The notes under the pieces were generated by a model. The model did no database searches, was not told the origin of the DNA, and saw nothing but the letters and a program-made list of their open reading frames with translations. This document shows, in pieces, positions 8,034 to 17,382 of a DNA stretch of 64,000 bases. The stretch covers positions 1 to 64,000 of the forward strand of contig NZ_JAMJFX010000012.1 in the NCBI RefSeq assembly GCF_023544865.1, given 5' to 3'. The stretch comes from Phaeovulum molybdatiresistens (GTDB lineage: Bacteria; Pseudomonadota; Alphaproteobacteria; Rhodobacterales; Rhodobacteraceae). Positions within the stretch are counted from its first letter, which is position 1. Each line of letters begins with the position of its first letter. The position numbers were made by a program, and so were the translations under genes.

Positions 8034-9563
8034 ATGCATCCGATGAACCAGCTGCCCCGGGAAACGATGACCCTTCTGTCCGGCCTGGGCGTCGCCCCGG
8101 CGCGGCTGCGCGATGGCCACCTTGTCGCGCGCACCCCGATCACCGGCGAAACCCTTTGCACCCTGCGCGAGGATACCCCCGCCGAGGCCACGGCGGCGAT
8201 CGAGGCCGCGCACCGCGCCTTTCTGGATTGGCGTCTGGTGCCCGCGCCCCAGCGTGGCGAACTGGTCCGCCTGCTGGGCGAGGAACTGCGCGCCGCCAAG
8301 GCCGATCTGGGCCGGCTGGTGTCGATCGAGGCGGGCAAGGTCACCTCGGAAGGCCTGGGCGAGGTGCAAGAGATGATCGACATCTGCGACTTTGCCGTGG
8401 GCCTGTCGCGCCAGCTTTATGGCCTGACGATCGCCACCGAACGCCCCGCGCACCGGATGATGGAAACCTGGCATCCGGTGGGGGTGGTGGGGGTGATCTC
8501 GGCCTTCAACTTCCCCGTCGCGGTCTGGTCCTGGAACGCGGCGCTGGCGCTGGTCTGCGGTGACGCGGTGGTGTGGAAGCCGTCGGAAAAGACCCCGCTG
8601 ACCGCGCTGGCCTGCGAGGCGATCCTGGCGCGCGCCATCGACCGCTTTCGCGCGGCCGGCCACAGCTGCCCCGAAGGCGTCAGCGCCGTTCTGATCGGCG
8701 GGCGCGATCTGGGCGAATTGCTGGTGGATCATCCCAGGGTGCCGGTGATCTCGGCCACCGGGTCAACGCGGATGGGGCGCGCGGTAGGGCCGCGGGTTGC
8801 GGCGCGGTTTGGCCGCTCGATCCTGGAACTGGGCGGCAACAATGCCGCGATCGTCGCACCCAGCGCCGATCTGGAACTGACGCTGCGCGGCGTGGCCTTT
8901 GCCGCGATGGGCACGGCGGGGCAACGCTGCACCACGCTGCGCCGCCTGTTCGTGCATGACAGCATCTATGACCAACTGGTCGGGCGGCTGAAGGCGGCCT
9001 ATGCCTCGGTCCCGGTCGGATCGCCGCTGGCTACCGGCACGCTGGTCGGCCCGCTGATCGACAAGGCGGCGTTCGACGCGATGCAGGATGCGTTGGCCGC
9101 CGCGCGCGCGGCGGGCGGAACGGTGACCGGGGGCGAACGGCAGGACGGCCCCGAGGCCGCCTTCTACGTCCGCCCGGCGCTGGTCGAAATGCCCGCCCAG
9201 ACCGGCCCGGTGCGCGAAGAAACCTTTGCCCCCATCCTTTACGTCATGCGCTACACCGATTTTGCCGAGGCCCTGGCCGCGCAGAACGACGTGCCGCAGG
9301 GGCTGTCGTCGTCCTGCTTCACCAATGACCTGCGCGAGGCCGAGCTGTTCGTTTCCGCCGCCGGGTCCGATTGCGGCATCGCCAATGTCAACATCGGGCC
9401 TTCGGGCGCGGAAATCGGCGGTGCCTTTGGCGGCGAAAAGGAAACCGGCGGCGGGCGCGAAAGCGGCTCGGACGCGTGGAAGGGCTATATGCGACGCGCC
9501 ACCAACACGATCAACTTCGGTCGCACCCTGCCGCTGGCGCAGGGCGTCAAGTTCGACATCTGA
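8034..9563 (+). CDS. ALDH7-type aldehyde dehydrogenase (2-aminoadipate semialdehyde dehydrogenase-like)
   Basis: This 509-aa NAD(P)-dependent dehydrogenase has catalytic Cys299 in AGQRCTTLRRLF, general-base Glu265 in LELGGNN and the cofactor loop ATGSTRMGR. GQRCTTLRRLFVH and the N-terminal region resemble ALDH7A1 (antiquitin) and bacterial L-piperidine-6-carboxylate dehydrogenase (AmaB/Pcd) more than succinate-semialdehyde or betaine-aldehyde enzymes. The likely role is oxidising 2-aminoadipate 6-semialdehyde to 2-aminoadipate in lysine/pipecolate breakdown. The start has AAAGGA upstream. It is 9 bases from the aminotransferase, which could take 2-aminoadipate as donor. Confidence 0.8.
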   Translation: MHPMNQLPRETMTLLSGLGVAPARLRDGHLVARTPITGETLCTLREDTPAEATAAIEAAHRAFLDWRLVPAPQRGELVRLLGEELRAAKADLGRLVSIEAGKVTSEGLGEVQEMIDICDFAVGLSRQLYGLTIATERPAHRMMETWHPVGVVGVISAFNFPVAVWSWNAALALVCGDAVVWKPSEKTPLTALACEAILARAIDRFRAAGHSCPEGVSAVLIGGRDLGELLVDHPRVPVISATGSTRMGRAVGPRVAARFGRSILELGGNNAAIVAPSADLELTLRGVAFAAMGTAGQRCTTLRRLFVHDSIYDQLVGRLKAAYASVPVGSPLATGTLVGPLIDKAAFDAMQDALAAARAAGGTVTGGERQDGPEAAFYVRPALVEMPAQTGPVREETFAPILYVMRYTDFAEALAAQNDVPQGLSSSCFTNDLREAELFVSAAGSDCGIANVNIGPSGAEIGGAFGGEKETGGGRESGSDAWKGYMRRATNTINFGRTLPLAQGVKFDI

Positions 9564-9572
9564 GGGCGGGCC

Positions 9573-10808
9573 ATGACCAGCATCATCCCTTTCCGGCCCG
9601 CCGCGCGGGTCGCGGACCTTGGCGTGTCCGAGATCCTGAAGATCTCGGCCCAAGCGGCGGCGATGCAGCGCGCGGGCGGCGATGTCATCATCCTGGGCGC
9701 GGGCGAGCCTGATTTCGACACGCCCGACCATATCAAGGAGGCCGCCGCCCGCGCGATGCGCGACGGCGCCACCAAATACACCGCGCTCGACGGCACGGCG
9801 GAATTGAAAGCGGCGATTGCCGACAAGTTCCGCGCTGACAATGGCCTGCATTTTGATCCTACGCAGATCACCGTGGGGGCGGGGGCCAAGCAGATCCTGT
9901 TCAACGCGATGATGGCCACGCTGGACCAAGGGGATGAGGTCATCATCCCCACGCCTTTCTGGACATCCTATGCCGATATCGTGCGGATCGCGGGCGGGTG
10001 CCCGGTTCTGGTGCCCTGCGCCGATACGGCAGGGTTCCGGCTGACCGCCGATCAGCTGGACCGCGCGATCACGCCGCGCACCCGCTGGGTCATGCTGAAT
10101 TCGCCGTCAAACCCCACGGGCGCGGGCTATTCGGCGCAGGATTACGCGCCGCTGCTGGGGGTGTTGGCCCGGCACCGCCGCGTCTGGCTGATGGTGGACG
10201 ATATCTATGAAAAGATCGTCTATGACGGCTTCACCTTTGCCACACCGGCCCAGATCGCGCCCGAATTGCGCGACCGGATCCTGACGGTCAACGGCGTGTC
10301 CAAGGCCTATGCGATGACCGGCTGGCGGATCGGCTATGGCGCGGGGCCGGTCGATCTGATCCGGGCGATGGCGGTGGTGCAAAGCCAGTCGACATCCTGT
10401 CCGTCCTCGGTGTCGCAGGCGGCGGCGCTGGCGGCGTTGCGCGGCCCGCAAGATGCGGTCGAGGTCATGCGCCAGTCGTTTCAGGCGCGGCGTGACATGG
10501 TGGTGTCTGGCCTGAATGCCATTGCCGGTATCCGCTGCCCGACACCCGACGGGGCCTTCTACACCTTCGCCAATTGCGAAGGCGTGCTGGGCCGGCAAAC
10601 GCCCGACGGCACCGTGATCGGCACCGACAGCGATTTCTGCGCCTGGCTGCTGCGCGATCATGGCGTGGCGGTGGTGCCGGGCAGCGCCTTTGGCCTTAGC
10701 CCTTATTTCCGCATCTCTTACGCCACCGGCGCGGCGGACCTGGCCGAGGCGCTGGCCCGCATCGCCCGCGCCGTGGTCAGCCTGCGCCCTGCGGCGCTTG
10801 CCGTCTGA
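9573..10808 (+). CDS. PLP-dependent aminotransferase, class I (AspC/AAT-I fold)
   Basis: This 411-aa fold-type I aminotransferase has PLP Lys244 in NGVSKAYAMTGWRIGY. Other motifs are NSPSNPTGAGYS, MVDDIYEKIVYD and the terminal region FRISYATG (substrate carboxylate Arg). It resembles bacterial aspartate/aromatic aminotransferases of the 1-beta group. Between ALDH7 and a ThDP enzyme, conversion of an amino diacid such as 2-aminoadipate to its 2-oxo acid is plausible but inferred. The start follows the previous stop by 9 bases. Confidence 0.88.
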   Translation: MTSIIPFRPAARVADLGVSEILKISAQAAAMQRAGGDVIILGAGEPDFDTPDHIKEAAARAMRDGATKYTALDGTAELKAAIADKFRADNGLHFDPTQITVGAGAKQILFNAMMATLDQGDEVIIPTPFWTSYADIVRIAGGCPVLVPCADTAGFRLTADQLDRAITPRTRWVMLNSPSNPTGAGYSAQDYAPLLGVLARHRRVWLMVDDIYEKIVYDGFTFATPAQIAPELRDRILTVNGVSKAYAMTGWRIGYGAGPVDLIRAMAVVQSQSTSCPSSVSQAAALAALRGPQDAVEVMRQSFQARRDMVVSGLNAIAGIRCPTPDGAFYTFANCEGVLGRQTPDGTVIGTDSDFCAWLLRDHGVAVVPGSAFGLSPYFRISYATGAADLAEALARIARAVVSLRPAALAV

Positions 10809-10825
10809 TCTGAAAGGAACATCTC

Positions 10826-12493
10826 ATGCGAAACGGTGGAACGCTGCTTGTGGAATGCCTGGTCGCGCTGGGCGCGCGCAAGGCCTTCGGGGTTCCGGGG
10901 GAAAGCTATCTGGCGGTGCTGGATGCGCTGCATGATACCGCCGGACGGCTGGATTTCGTGATGTGCCGGAACGAAGGCGGCGCGGGCTTCATGGCGGCGG
11001 CCTGGGGCAAGCTGACCGGCCAGCCCGGCATCTGCATGGTCACGCGCGGCCCCGGCGCCACCAATGCCGCGATCGGGGTGCATACGGCGATGCAGGACAG
11101 CGCCCCGATGCTGATGTTCGTGGGCCAGGTCGGCACCGACATGAAGGGGCGCGAGGCGTTTCAGGAACTGGATTACAAGGCCGTCTTTGGCACGATGGCG
11201 AAATGGGCGGTGGAAATCGACCGGGTCGAGCGCATCCCCGAGATCGTCTCGCGCGCCTGGATGACGGCGACCAGCGGCCGCCCCGGCCCCGTCGTGATCG
11301 CGCTGCCCGAAGACATGCTGACCACCCTGACCGATACCCCCGCCCTGACCGGCCCGGTCGAGGTGACCGAACCCGCCCCCGCCGCGCATGCGATGACGCG
11401 GCTGCGCGACATGCTGGCGGGGGCCGAACGTCCGCTGATCCTCTATGGTGGCTGCAACTGGAAGGCCGGCGCGATGGCGCAGGTGCAGGCCTTTGCCGAA
11501 GCCAGCGACATCCCCGTTGTGTCGGTCTTTCGCTATCAGGACATGTATGACAACACCTCTGCCACCTTCTGCGGTGAGGCGGGCGTGGGCATGGTGCCTT
11601 CGGTCAAGGCGCTGCTGCGTGACGCCGACGTGATCCTTGCGATCAACAACCGCTTTGGCGAAAACTCGACCGACGGCTACACCCTGTTCGATGTCCCGCA
11701 GCCGCGGCAGAAGATCATCCATGTGCATGCGTCGGACCTGGAAATCGGCAAGGTCTATCGCCCGGCGCTGGGCATCCATGCCGGGCCGAACGCCTTTGCC
11801 GCGGCGCTGGCCGGGCTGGCGCCGGTGCGCGGGGACTGGGCCGTCTGGCGGGCCGAGGGCCGCGCCGCCTATGAGGCGGGCTTTGACCTGCCCGACCAGC
11901 CATCCCCCGTCGACATGGGCAAGGTCAGCGCCCATCTGCGGCAGGTCTTGCCCGAGGATATGATCCTGACCAATGGCGCGGGCAATTTTACCGTCTGGCC
12001 CAACAAGTTTTTCCAGTTCGGGCCGAAGGCGCGGCTGCTGGCGCCGCAGGCGGGGGCGATGGGCTATGGCCTGTGCGCGGCGATTGCGGCCAAGGTGGCC
12101 GACCCCGCCCGCACCGTGGTCTGTTTCGCGGGTGACGGCGATTTCCAGATGAACTGTACGGAACTGGCGACCGCCCTGCAGGCCGGCGCGCAGCCGATCG
12201 TGCTGATCCTGAACAACGGCATCTATGGCACGATCCGGGCGCATCAGGAACGTAACTTTCCCGCCCGCGTATCCGGCACGACGATGGTTCAGAACCCGGA
12301 TTTCGTGATGCTGGCACGGGCCTATGGCTTTCATGCCGAAAGGGTCGAAACCACCGAGGCCTTCGCCGCCGCCTTTGGCCGGGCGCTGGCGTCACGGACC
12401 GGCGCTGTGTTGGATCTGGTGATCGCGCCCGAGGCGATCACACCGCGCCAGACGCTAAGCCAGATGCGTGAAGCCGCGCTGAAAAGGGGCTGA
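10826..12493 (+). CDS. Thiamine diphosphate-dependent enzyme, acetolactate synthase-like
   Basis: This 555-aa protein has three domains. The N-terminal pyrimidine-binding domain carries the catalytic Glu in MCRNEGGAGFMA, followed by a central domain. The C-terminal PP domain carries GDGDFQMNCTELATAL ending in NN for Mg-ThDP. It resembles the large subunit of acetolactate synthase and related 2-oxo acid decarboxylases or carboligases. No regulatory small subunit gene follows, and it sits in a catabolic cluster, so a biosynthetic ALS role is unlikely. Decarboxylation of the 2-oxo acid made by the upstream aminotransferase is a reasonable hypothesis. GAAAGGAAC precedes the start. Confidence 0.83.
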   Translation: MRNGGTLLVECLVALGARKAFGVPGESYLAVLDALHDTAGRLDFVMCRNEGGAGFMAAAWGKLTGQPGICMVTRGPGATNAAIGVHTAMQDSAPMLMFVGQVGTDMKGREAFQELDYKAVFGTMAKWAVEIDRVERIPEIVSRAWMTATSGRPGPVVIALPEDMLTTLTDTPALTGPVEVTEPAPAAHAMTRLRDMLAGAERPLILYGGCNWKAGAMAQVQAFAEASDIPVVSVFRYQDMYDNTSATFCGEAGVGMVPSVKALLRDADVILAINNRFGENSTDGYTLFDVPQPRQKIIHVHASDLEIGKVYRPALGIHAGPNAFAAALAGLAPVRGDWAVWRAEGRAAYEAGFDLPDQPSPVDMGKVSAHLRQVLPEDMILTNGAGNFTVWPNKFFQFGPKARLLAPQAGAMGYGLCAAIAAKVADPARTVVCFAGDGDFQMNCTELATALQAGAQPIVLILNNGIYGTIRAHQERNFPARVSGTTMVQNPDFVMLARAYGFHAERVETTEAFAAAFGRALASRTGAVLDLVIAPEAITPRQTLSQMREAALKRG

Positions 12494-12527
12494 CCCGGCC
12501 ACGACGAAAACAAAGCCGTTTCGGGCT

Positions 12528-12546
12528 GGCCGCCATTTCAGCGGCC
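12528..12546. terminator. Possible hairpin between convergent genes
   Basis: GGCCGC and GCGGCC flank a 7-base loop just after the ThDP enzyme and over the chemoreceptor stop region. There is no U-tract, so terminator function is only a guess. Confidence 0.25.
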
Positions 12547-12548
12547 CG

Positions 12549-14915
12549 TCAGGCCGCGCGGCTTGACGCGAACATCGCAACGTCCTGCCCGGTCCCTTCG
12601 GGGCTGTCCAGTTTGAAGATCGCGATGGCATCGGCAAGGGTTTCGGCCTCGCCCTGCAGCGCGCGGGCGGCGGCGTTGGCTTGTTGAAAGATGGCCGCAT
12701 TGCGTTGTGTCGTGCGGTCAAGTTCATTGGTGGCGTTGGATATTTCGGAAATTCCGGTTGCGGTTTCGGTTGCTGCGGTCACGATTTCACGGATCTTGTG
12801 CGCCACATCCTCGACCCCGGCGACGATACCCTTCAGCGCTGCGCCGGAATCATGCACAAGGGCGACGCCGCGCTGCACATTGCCCCTTGATGTGTCGATG
12901 AGGGCCGAAATTTCGCGGGCCGCTTCGGACGAGCGCTGCGCCAGCAGTCGCACCTCGCTTGCGACCACCGCAAAGCCGCGGCCGGCCTCGCCTGCGCGGG
13001 CGGCCTCGACGCCCGCATTCAGCGCCAGCAGGTTGGTCTGGAACGCAATTTCGTCGATGACCTGCAAGATCCCGGCGATGGAATCGGACGAGGCCTTGAT
13101 CTCATCCATCGCATGCACCGCTTGGCTGACCACATCCCGCCCCGTGATCGCCTCGGATGCGATCCGTTCGACCGCGATGCGGGCAATTTCCGCCGAACTG
13201 GCCGCGGATTTGACCGAGGCGGACATCTCTTCGATGGCCGAGGCGGTTTCTTCCAGCATCGCTGCGTTGGTTTCGCCGCGCTGCGCCAGATCGTCAGCGG
13301 CGCCCGAGATTTCGCGGGCCGAACTGTCGACCGTGGCGGATGAGGCCGAAATATTGCCCAGGATCCGCGACAGGGTGTCCGTGGTCGTGTTCATCCGTGT
13401 GCCGATTTCGGCAAAGACCCCCAGGAAGTGATCGGGCATGCGATGCGTCAGATCGCCTTGCGCAAGGTGATCAAGTGCGGTGCGCACCGCGCCAAGCCCG
13501 TCGTTCGCGGCCTCGCCGATCCGGTTCATGCCGTCGCAAAGGTCGGCGAAGATGCCGGTCTTGTCGTCGATCCGAAGTCGGCGGGAAAAATCGCCCGTCG
13601 CGCAGGCCTCGACGACGGCGGCGATTTCTTCCGCCGCGCGGCGTTCGCGGTCACGTTGCACCTCGGCCTCACGGGCGGCTTCGGACAGGCGGGCCGCTTC
13701 GGCGGCGCGGCGTTCCGCCTCGGCGCGGGCCTGCGCCTCGAGCACGGTCGCCTGTTTGGCGATTTCCTGCGATTGCTGTTCGGCGCGGCGGGTTTCCTCG
13801 GCAAGCGCCTCGGCCTGGCGGAGGAAGACATCCATCGCGCTGCCCAGGTCAGCAATTTCCCGCGCGGCCCGGGGCGCTGCCCGCCATGTGGGCGTTTCAC
13901 CGCGTGACACGGCCAGCAAGGCCTGGGTGATGTCCTTCAAGGGTCGCATCTGGCCGCGCAGCCAGACCAGCATCGCCACAAGAAGGACCAGCGCCGCCCC
14001 GATCATGGCCGCCAGCGCGGTGCGGATCACGGCGTTTTTGGCGGCATCTTGTTCGGTGAAATCCGTCAGCAGAATCAGCTGGATATTGCGGTTCGTCGCG
14101 CTTGGGCCAAGGGTGGTGCCGGTTGCGACATAGGACCGGGTTCCGACCTGGATCACATCCGTCGGCGCGTCCGGATCATCGGACAGGGTTTGCGCCGCCT
14201 GGGCCAGATCTTCGGGGCTTGGGGGGGCAGCGGGTGGCTGTGCTGCGGCCGTCCGGGTATCGACAGGATCAGTCTCGGGCTGGGCCGCGGCGATCAGGTG
14301 GATCGCCCCCGTGGCATCTATCGAGGTCAGAAGGGCGGTGCCGGCGATCGCAGCGGAAATCTCGGGCAGGGCGGCGGCCACATCCAGCGACAGCAGGGCC
14401 ACGCCGATCCGTTCGCGGCCATTGAGCAGCGGAAAGGCATAGGCGGCGGCATAGGTCTCGCCCCCGATCAGGGAAATGTCGAAGGACCGCTGTCCGGTGT
14501 CCAGGACCTTTTGCACCGGCATCGGTATGGCCCCGGGGGGCGCCGGGCGGTCCGGCGCGGGGAAGGCCACGGCAAGCTGGCCCGCCACATCATAGATGTG
14601 AAGGCCAGACACCTCGCCCGAAGCCGCAATGCGGTTGAAGGTCGAGGTCAGCAGATCCGTCGCGGCCCTGGTATCGCCGCGCGCCAGCGCAGCGATGGTT
14701 TCGCGGTCGCGGGCGAGGGTCAGCCCATGGGCGGCAAGCGTCTTTTCGCTGCGCCGCATCACGGCATGCGCCGCAGCGCTGATGCTGGCCCCGTTCTGGC
14801 GCAGCAAGGCGCCTTCGACCCGGTTCAGGATCAATGTGCCGCTGCCGCCAAATCCTGCCAGAAGCAGGATTGCAAGAAGACAGACCCCGATGACTATCCG
14901 GTTCGAAAGCGTCAT
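12549..14915 (-). CDS. Methyl-accepting chemotaxis protein
   Basis: This 788-aa chemoreceptor has TM1 at about 7-29 and a periplasmic sensor region of about 260 aa that looks Cache-like but degenerate. A Pro/Ala-rich patch lies near 215-235, and TM2 is at about 296-318. HAMP and an Ala/Glu/Arg coiled coil (about 370-440) follow, with a second HAMP-like segment with two GDFSRR/GDLTHR turns. The MCP signalling domain has its hairpin tip around [16 protein letters not shown] and [20 protein letters not shown]. The start at 14915 has AAAGGA upstream; a longer open frame to 15311 overlaps the rhodanese gene and is rejected. It lies 37 bases downstream of the rhodanese gene on the same strand. Confidence 0.92.
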   Translation of the reverse strand: MTLSNRIVIGVCLLAILLLAGFGGSGTLILNRVEGALLRQNGASISAAAHAVMRRSEKTLAAHGLTLARDRETIAALARGDTRAATDLLTSTFNRIAASGEVSGLHIYDVAGQLAVAFPAPDRPAPPGAIPMPVQKVLDTGQRSFDISLIGGETYAAAYAFPLLNGRERIGVALLSLDVAAALPEISAAIAGTALLTSIDATGAIHLIAAAQPETDPVDTRTAAAQPPAAPPSPEDLAQAAQTLSDDPDAPTDVIQVGTRSYVATGTTLGPSATNRNIQLILLTDFTEQDAAKNAVIRTALAAMIGAALVLLVAMLVWLRGQMRPLKDITQALLAVSRGETPTWRAAPRAAREIADLGSAMDVFLRQAEALAEETRRAEQQSQEIAKQATVLEAQARAEAERRAAEAARLSEAAREAEVQRDRERRAAEEIAAVVEACATGDFSRRLRIDDKTGIFADLCDGMNRIGEAANDGLGAVRTALDHLAQGDLTHRMPDHFLGVFAEIGTRMNTTTDTLSRILGNISASSATVDSSAREISGAADDLAQRGETNAAMLEETASAIEEMSASVKSAASSAEIARIAVERIASEAITGRDVVSQAVHAMDEIKASSDSIAGILQVIDEIAFQTNLLALNAGVEAARAGEAGRGFAVVASEVRLLAQRSSEAAREISALIDTSRGNVQRGVALVHDSGAALKGIVAGVEDVAHKIREIVTAATETATGISEISNATNELDRTTQRNAAIFQQANAAARALQGEAETLADAIAIFKLDSPEGTGQDVAMFASSRAA

Positions 14916-14952
14916 TGCCGCGTCCTTTCTGGTCAGGTTTTCGTGCGTCCGA

Positions 14953-15366
14953 TCATTCGATCGGGAAACCGGCGGCTTCCCAGGCCGGATAGCCGTCGCG
15001 CAGGTAGTTGACGGCGCTGTAGCCCCAGCCGACGGCAAGCGCGCTGGCCTCGGACGACCGCAGGCAGGAATGGCCGTTGCAATAGATGACGACGGGGTCA
15101 GCCTTGCCCGCGGCGGCGCCCAGGCTTTCCTCGGTGAAGTTGCTGGGGTGGTCCAGATGCACGGCCCCCGGGATGCGCCCGGCGGCGTAGTCAGAGGCCT
15201 TTCGCACGTCGATGAAGGGGGCGCCCTGTTCGAAAAGGGCAAAGGCCTCTTCGACCGTGACGGTGGTGGCCCCGGGAACGGTGGTGGGCGATTCCGCGGC
15301 CAGGGCGGCAAGCGGGGCCAGCGTCAGGCCGATCGCGGTGGCGAGGGAGGGGAAGAAGCGTGTCAT
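14953..15366 (-). CDS. Exported rhodanese-domain protein
   Basis: This 137-aa protein has a Sec signal peptide of about 24 residues (ending LAALAAES) and a single rhodanese domain with active-site Cys in [16 protein letters not shown]. The domain can bind persulfide sulfur; the periplasmic location suggests sulfur transfer or thiosulfate/cyanide handling. A TTG 4 codons upstream is in frame, but the ATG at 15366 has TGGAGAG at ideal spacing. It is first in a probable operon with a chemoreceptor, suggesting a sensing role rather than housekeeping. Confidence 0.87.
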   Translation of the reverse strand: MTRFFPSLATAIGLTLAPLAALAAESPTTVPGATTVTVEEAFALFEQGAPFIDVRKASDYAAGRIPGAVHLDHPSNFTEESLGAAAGKADPVVIYCNGHSCLRSSEASALAVGWGYSAVNYLRDGYPAWEAAGFPIE

Positions 15367-15642
15367 GATACTCTCCAAAAATGGCGGGGCGCGCGGGGCG
15401 GGCGCAAAGACCCGCCGCCATGCCCGGGGCGCCAGACTGGATGAGATCGCTTAAGGGTTGGTGAAGGGTCGCCGATGGCCTCGGTGTTTTCCGATCCTCG
15501 GTTAATGCCGCATTGACGCGGCCCGAATTCGGCGGGCAGCGCGGATCATAGCGGTCGCGCGCGCAGCAGGCCGCCGGACCTTACGGTCGGCGATTTGCGG
15601 GGCATCGACCGCGCGAGGGCAGGGGCCCTGCGAGGGGTTTGG

Positions 15643-15834
15643 TCAGGGTTTGTCCTTGGCGGCGGGCTGGTCCGCGTCGGCCCGGGCGTCGGCGGCGGCC
15701 TTCATGCGGGCCAGCAGCTCGGACTTGCGGGACTGATCGCCAAAGGGGTTCTTGTTGCTGCCCTTGGCGTTGTGTTCGGCGTGGCGCGGCGCATCCTTGC
15801 GCTGTTTCGGCGAGCCTGATTTCCCGTAATCCAT
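15643..15834 (-). CDS. Small conserved hydrophilic protein
   Basis: This 63-aa protein is highly charged, rich in Lys, Ala, Asp and Gly, with no membrane segment or signal peptide. AGAGGGA lies 5 bases before the ATG, supporting translation. Its short N-terminal DYGKSGSPKQRKDAP and central KNPFGDQSRK look like a small family common in Rhodobacteraceae with no assigned function. The 276-bp stretch between it and the rhodanese gene shows nothing I can name. Confidence 0.6.
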   Translation of the reverse strand: MDYGKSGSPKQRKDAPRHAEHNAKGSNKNPFGDQSRKSELLARMKAAADARADADQPAAKDKP

Positions 15835-15943
15835 GGTGATCCCTCTGCCGGTGTCGCTGGGCTTGGTCTATCCTGCCGCGGCGCCCGGCACAAGGGCGCC
15901 GCGCCGGGACAGGGCACCCGGCCGCCAACGGCCCCGCGCCCGG

Positions 15944-16459
15944 TCAGGCCTTTTTCACGAATTCAGTCAGGATCACGATGCGCTGGCCTTCGACGCGGCC
16001 CTCGATATGGGCCGCATTGTCAGGCACCAAAGCGATGTTGCGCACCGCGGTGCCACGCTTGGCGGTAAAGCCCGCGCCCTTGACCGGAAGATCCTTGATC
16101 AGCGTCACCGTGTCGCCCTGCTGCAGCACCGCGCCGTTGCAATCGCGATGCACCACCGCGGGGGTTTCGGCGATACCGGCCTCGGCCCAGGCCTGCTGGT
16201 CGGGGTCCAGATAGGCCATGTCCAGCAGATCACGCGCCCAAGGCGCGCCGGGCAGCGCCTTCAGCAGCCGCCAGGCCAGCACCTTGACGGCCGGGTCCTC
16301 GGACCAGATCGCGTCGTTCAGGCAGCGCCAGTGGGGCGTATCCTCGGGGCCGGTTTCCACGCCCGCGCGGCAGGTTGCGCAAAGCAGGACCGAATCGGTG
16401 CGCGGCGCCACCGCGACGGGGCTGGCATCTTCGGCATGGCACAGGCTGCAGGTTGGCAT
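15944..16459 (-). CDS. PhnA/YjdM-like zinc-ribbon protein
   Basis: This 171-aa protein has an N-terminal zinc ribbon (CSLC at 4-7 and CATC near 28) and a C-terminal PhnA domain of beta strands (DCNGAVLQQGDTVTLIKDLP, VKGAGFTAKRGT, IVILTEFVKKA). The PhnA/YjdM family is named for an old link with alkylphosphonate use, but its real role is unclear. The start at 16459 has AAAGGA upstream; the longer open frame on its left overlaps the HU-like gene and is rejected. It is divergent from that gene. Confidence 0.85.
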   Translation of the reverse strand: MPTCSLCHAEDASPVAVAPRTDSVLLCATCRAGVETGPEDTPHWRCLNDAIWSEDPAVKVLAWRLLKALPGAPWARDLLDMAYLDPDQQAWAEAGIAETPAVVHRDCNGAVLQQGDTVTLIKDLPVKGAGFTAKRGTAVRNIALVPDNAAHIEGRVEGQRIVILTEFVKKA

Positions 16460-16628
16460 GGCAGGGTCCTTTCCGCTTGGGTCGGGTCCAGCGGTTACAC
16501 CCCGGCGGGGGGCTTGTCCACGCGGGCGGGGGCGGGGCGGGCGGGTTCTGGGCGCGCAAATGCGGTGGCGCGTGGATCGGGGGGCGCATAAGCTGGCGGG
16601 CAGGTTCCCGATCAGCGAGTTTGACAGT

Positions 16629-17048
16629 ATGGCAAAATCTTCAACCAAATCCGCCACGAAATCCGCGCCCAAGTCTACCGCGGCGCGCAAGGCGGCCCCC
16701 GTCCCCCAGCCGGACCCAGCACCTATTCCCGTCACCCCGACCGAAGACAAGGTGGCTGCCCCGGTGCTGCGCAAGAAGGATTTTCTGGATCGCGTGATCG
16801 CCGAAAGCGGCGCGCGCAAGCCCGATGCCCGCGCCATCGCCGAGGCCACGCTGAAGGTTCTGGGCGAGGCGCTGGCGCGCGGCGAAACCCTGTCGCTGCC
16901 GCCGCTGGGCAAGCTGCGCGTCAGCCGCAGCACCCCCGACGCGGGTGGCGCACGCATCGTCGTCAAGCTGCGCCGCGCGGCGCCGGAGGAGAGTTCGCAA
17001 AAGGCGCAGATTTCTGTGCCGGGGGGGCTTGCAGAGGGCGATGACTGA
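16629..17048 (+). CDS. HU-family DNA-binding protein with a long basic N-terminal tail
   Basis: This 139-aa protein has about 45 residues of Lys/Ser/Ala/Pro-rich low-complexity tail before an HU/IHF core. The core runs from RKKDFLDRVIAESGARKPD through GEALARGETLSLPPLGKLRV to the C-terminal beta strand. The DNA-intercalating arm is short (SRSTPDAGGARIVVKL) compared with classical HU of about 90 aa. The tail resembles histone H1-like or AlgP tails, which bind DNA non-specifically. No good Shine-Dalgarno is visible. It lies 20 bases upstream of tRNA-Val. Confidence 0.75.
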   Translation: MAKSSTKSATKSAPKSTAARKAAPVPQPDPAPIPVTPTEDKVAAPVLRKKDFLDRVIAESGARKPDARAIAEATLKVLGEALARGETLSLPPLGKLRVSRSTPDAGGARIVVKLRRAAPEESSQKAQISVPGGLAEGDD

Positions 17049-17067
17049 GTCTAAAAGCCACGCCACC

Positions 17068-17142
17068 GGGCGATTAGCTCAGCGGTAGAGCGCTTCGTTC
17101 ACATCGAAGATGTCAGCGGTTCAAATCCGTTATCGCCCACCA
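17068..17142 (+). tRNA. tRNA-Val (anticodon CAC)
   Basis: A cloverleaf of 75 nt including encoded CCA. The acceptor stem GGGCGAT pairs with ATCGCCC, the D-loop is AGCGGTA and the anticodon stem CTTCG/CGAAG holds loop TTCACAT (CAC). The T-loop is TTCAAAT. It reads GUG codons. Confidence 0.97.
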
Positions 17143-17150
17143 TCATTCCC

Positions 17151-17179
17151 GAAAAGCGCGCCAGACCGGCGCGCTTTTC
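17151..17179 (+). terminator. Terminator after tRNA-Val(CAC)
   Basis: A perfect 12-bp stem (17151-17162 with 17168-17179) has a 5-base loop, with TTTT in the 3' arm and more T residues shortly after. It sits 8 bases past the tRNA CCA end. Confidence 0.7.
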
Positions 17180-17243
17180 CATTTTCGGGGCGGTTTCAGG
17201 GGCTTGCGCGTCACCTGCGACCTGGGCTAGAACGCGCGGCATC

Positions 17244-17319
17244 GGGTGATTAGCTCAGTTGGTAGAGCGCCTCGTTTACACCGAGGATGTCGGGAGTTCG
17301 AGTCTCTCATCACCCACCA
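17244..17319 (+). tRNA. tRNA-Val (anticodon TAC)
   Basis: A 76-nt cloverleaf with encoded CCA. The acceptor is GGGTGAT/ATCACCC, the anticodon stem CCTCG/CGAGG holds loop TTTACAC (TAC), and the T-loop is TTCGAGT. With the neighbouring CAC gene it gives two valine isoacceptors in tandem, separated by a terminator so probably transcribed separately. Confidence 0.97.
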
Positions 17320-17382
17320 CCCGTTCCATGCATTGCCAGAAACGCGCGCCGGAAACGGCCGGCCACCGGATATGCGATCCGG

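Noticed and set aside
16621-16626. TTGACA directly before the HU-like start
   Set aside because: It resembles a -35 box but lies 3 bases from the ATG, so it cannot serve as promoter of this gene.
17068-17319. Tandem valine tRNAs considered as a duplicated attachment site
   Set aside because: They have different anticodons and flanks, and no integrase gene or direct repeat of tRNA 3' ends is seen nearby.
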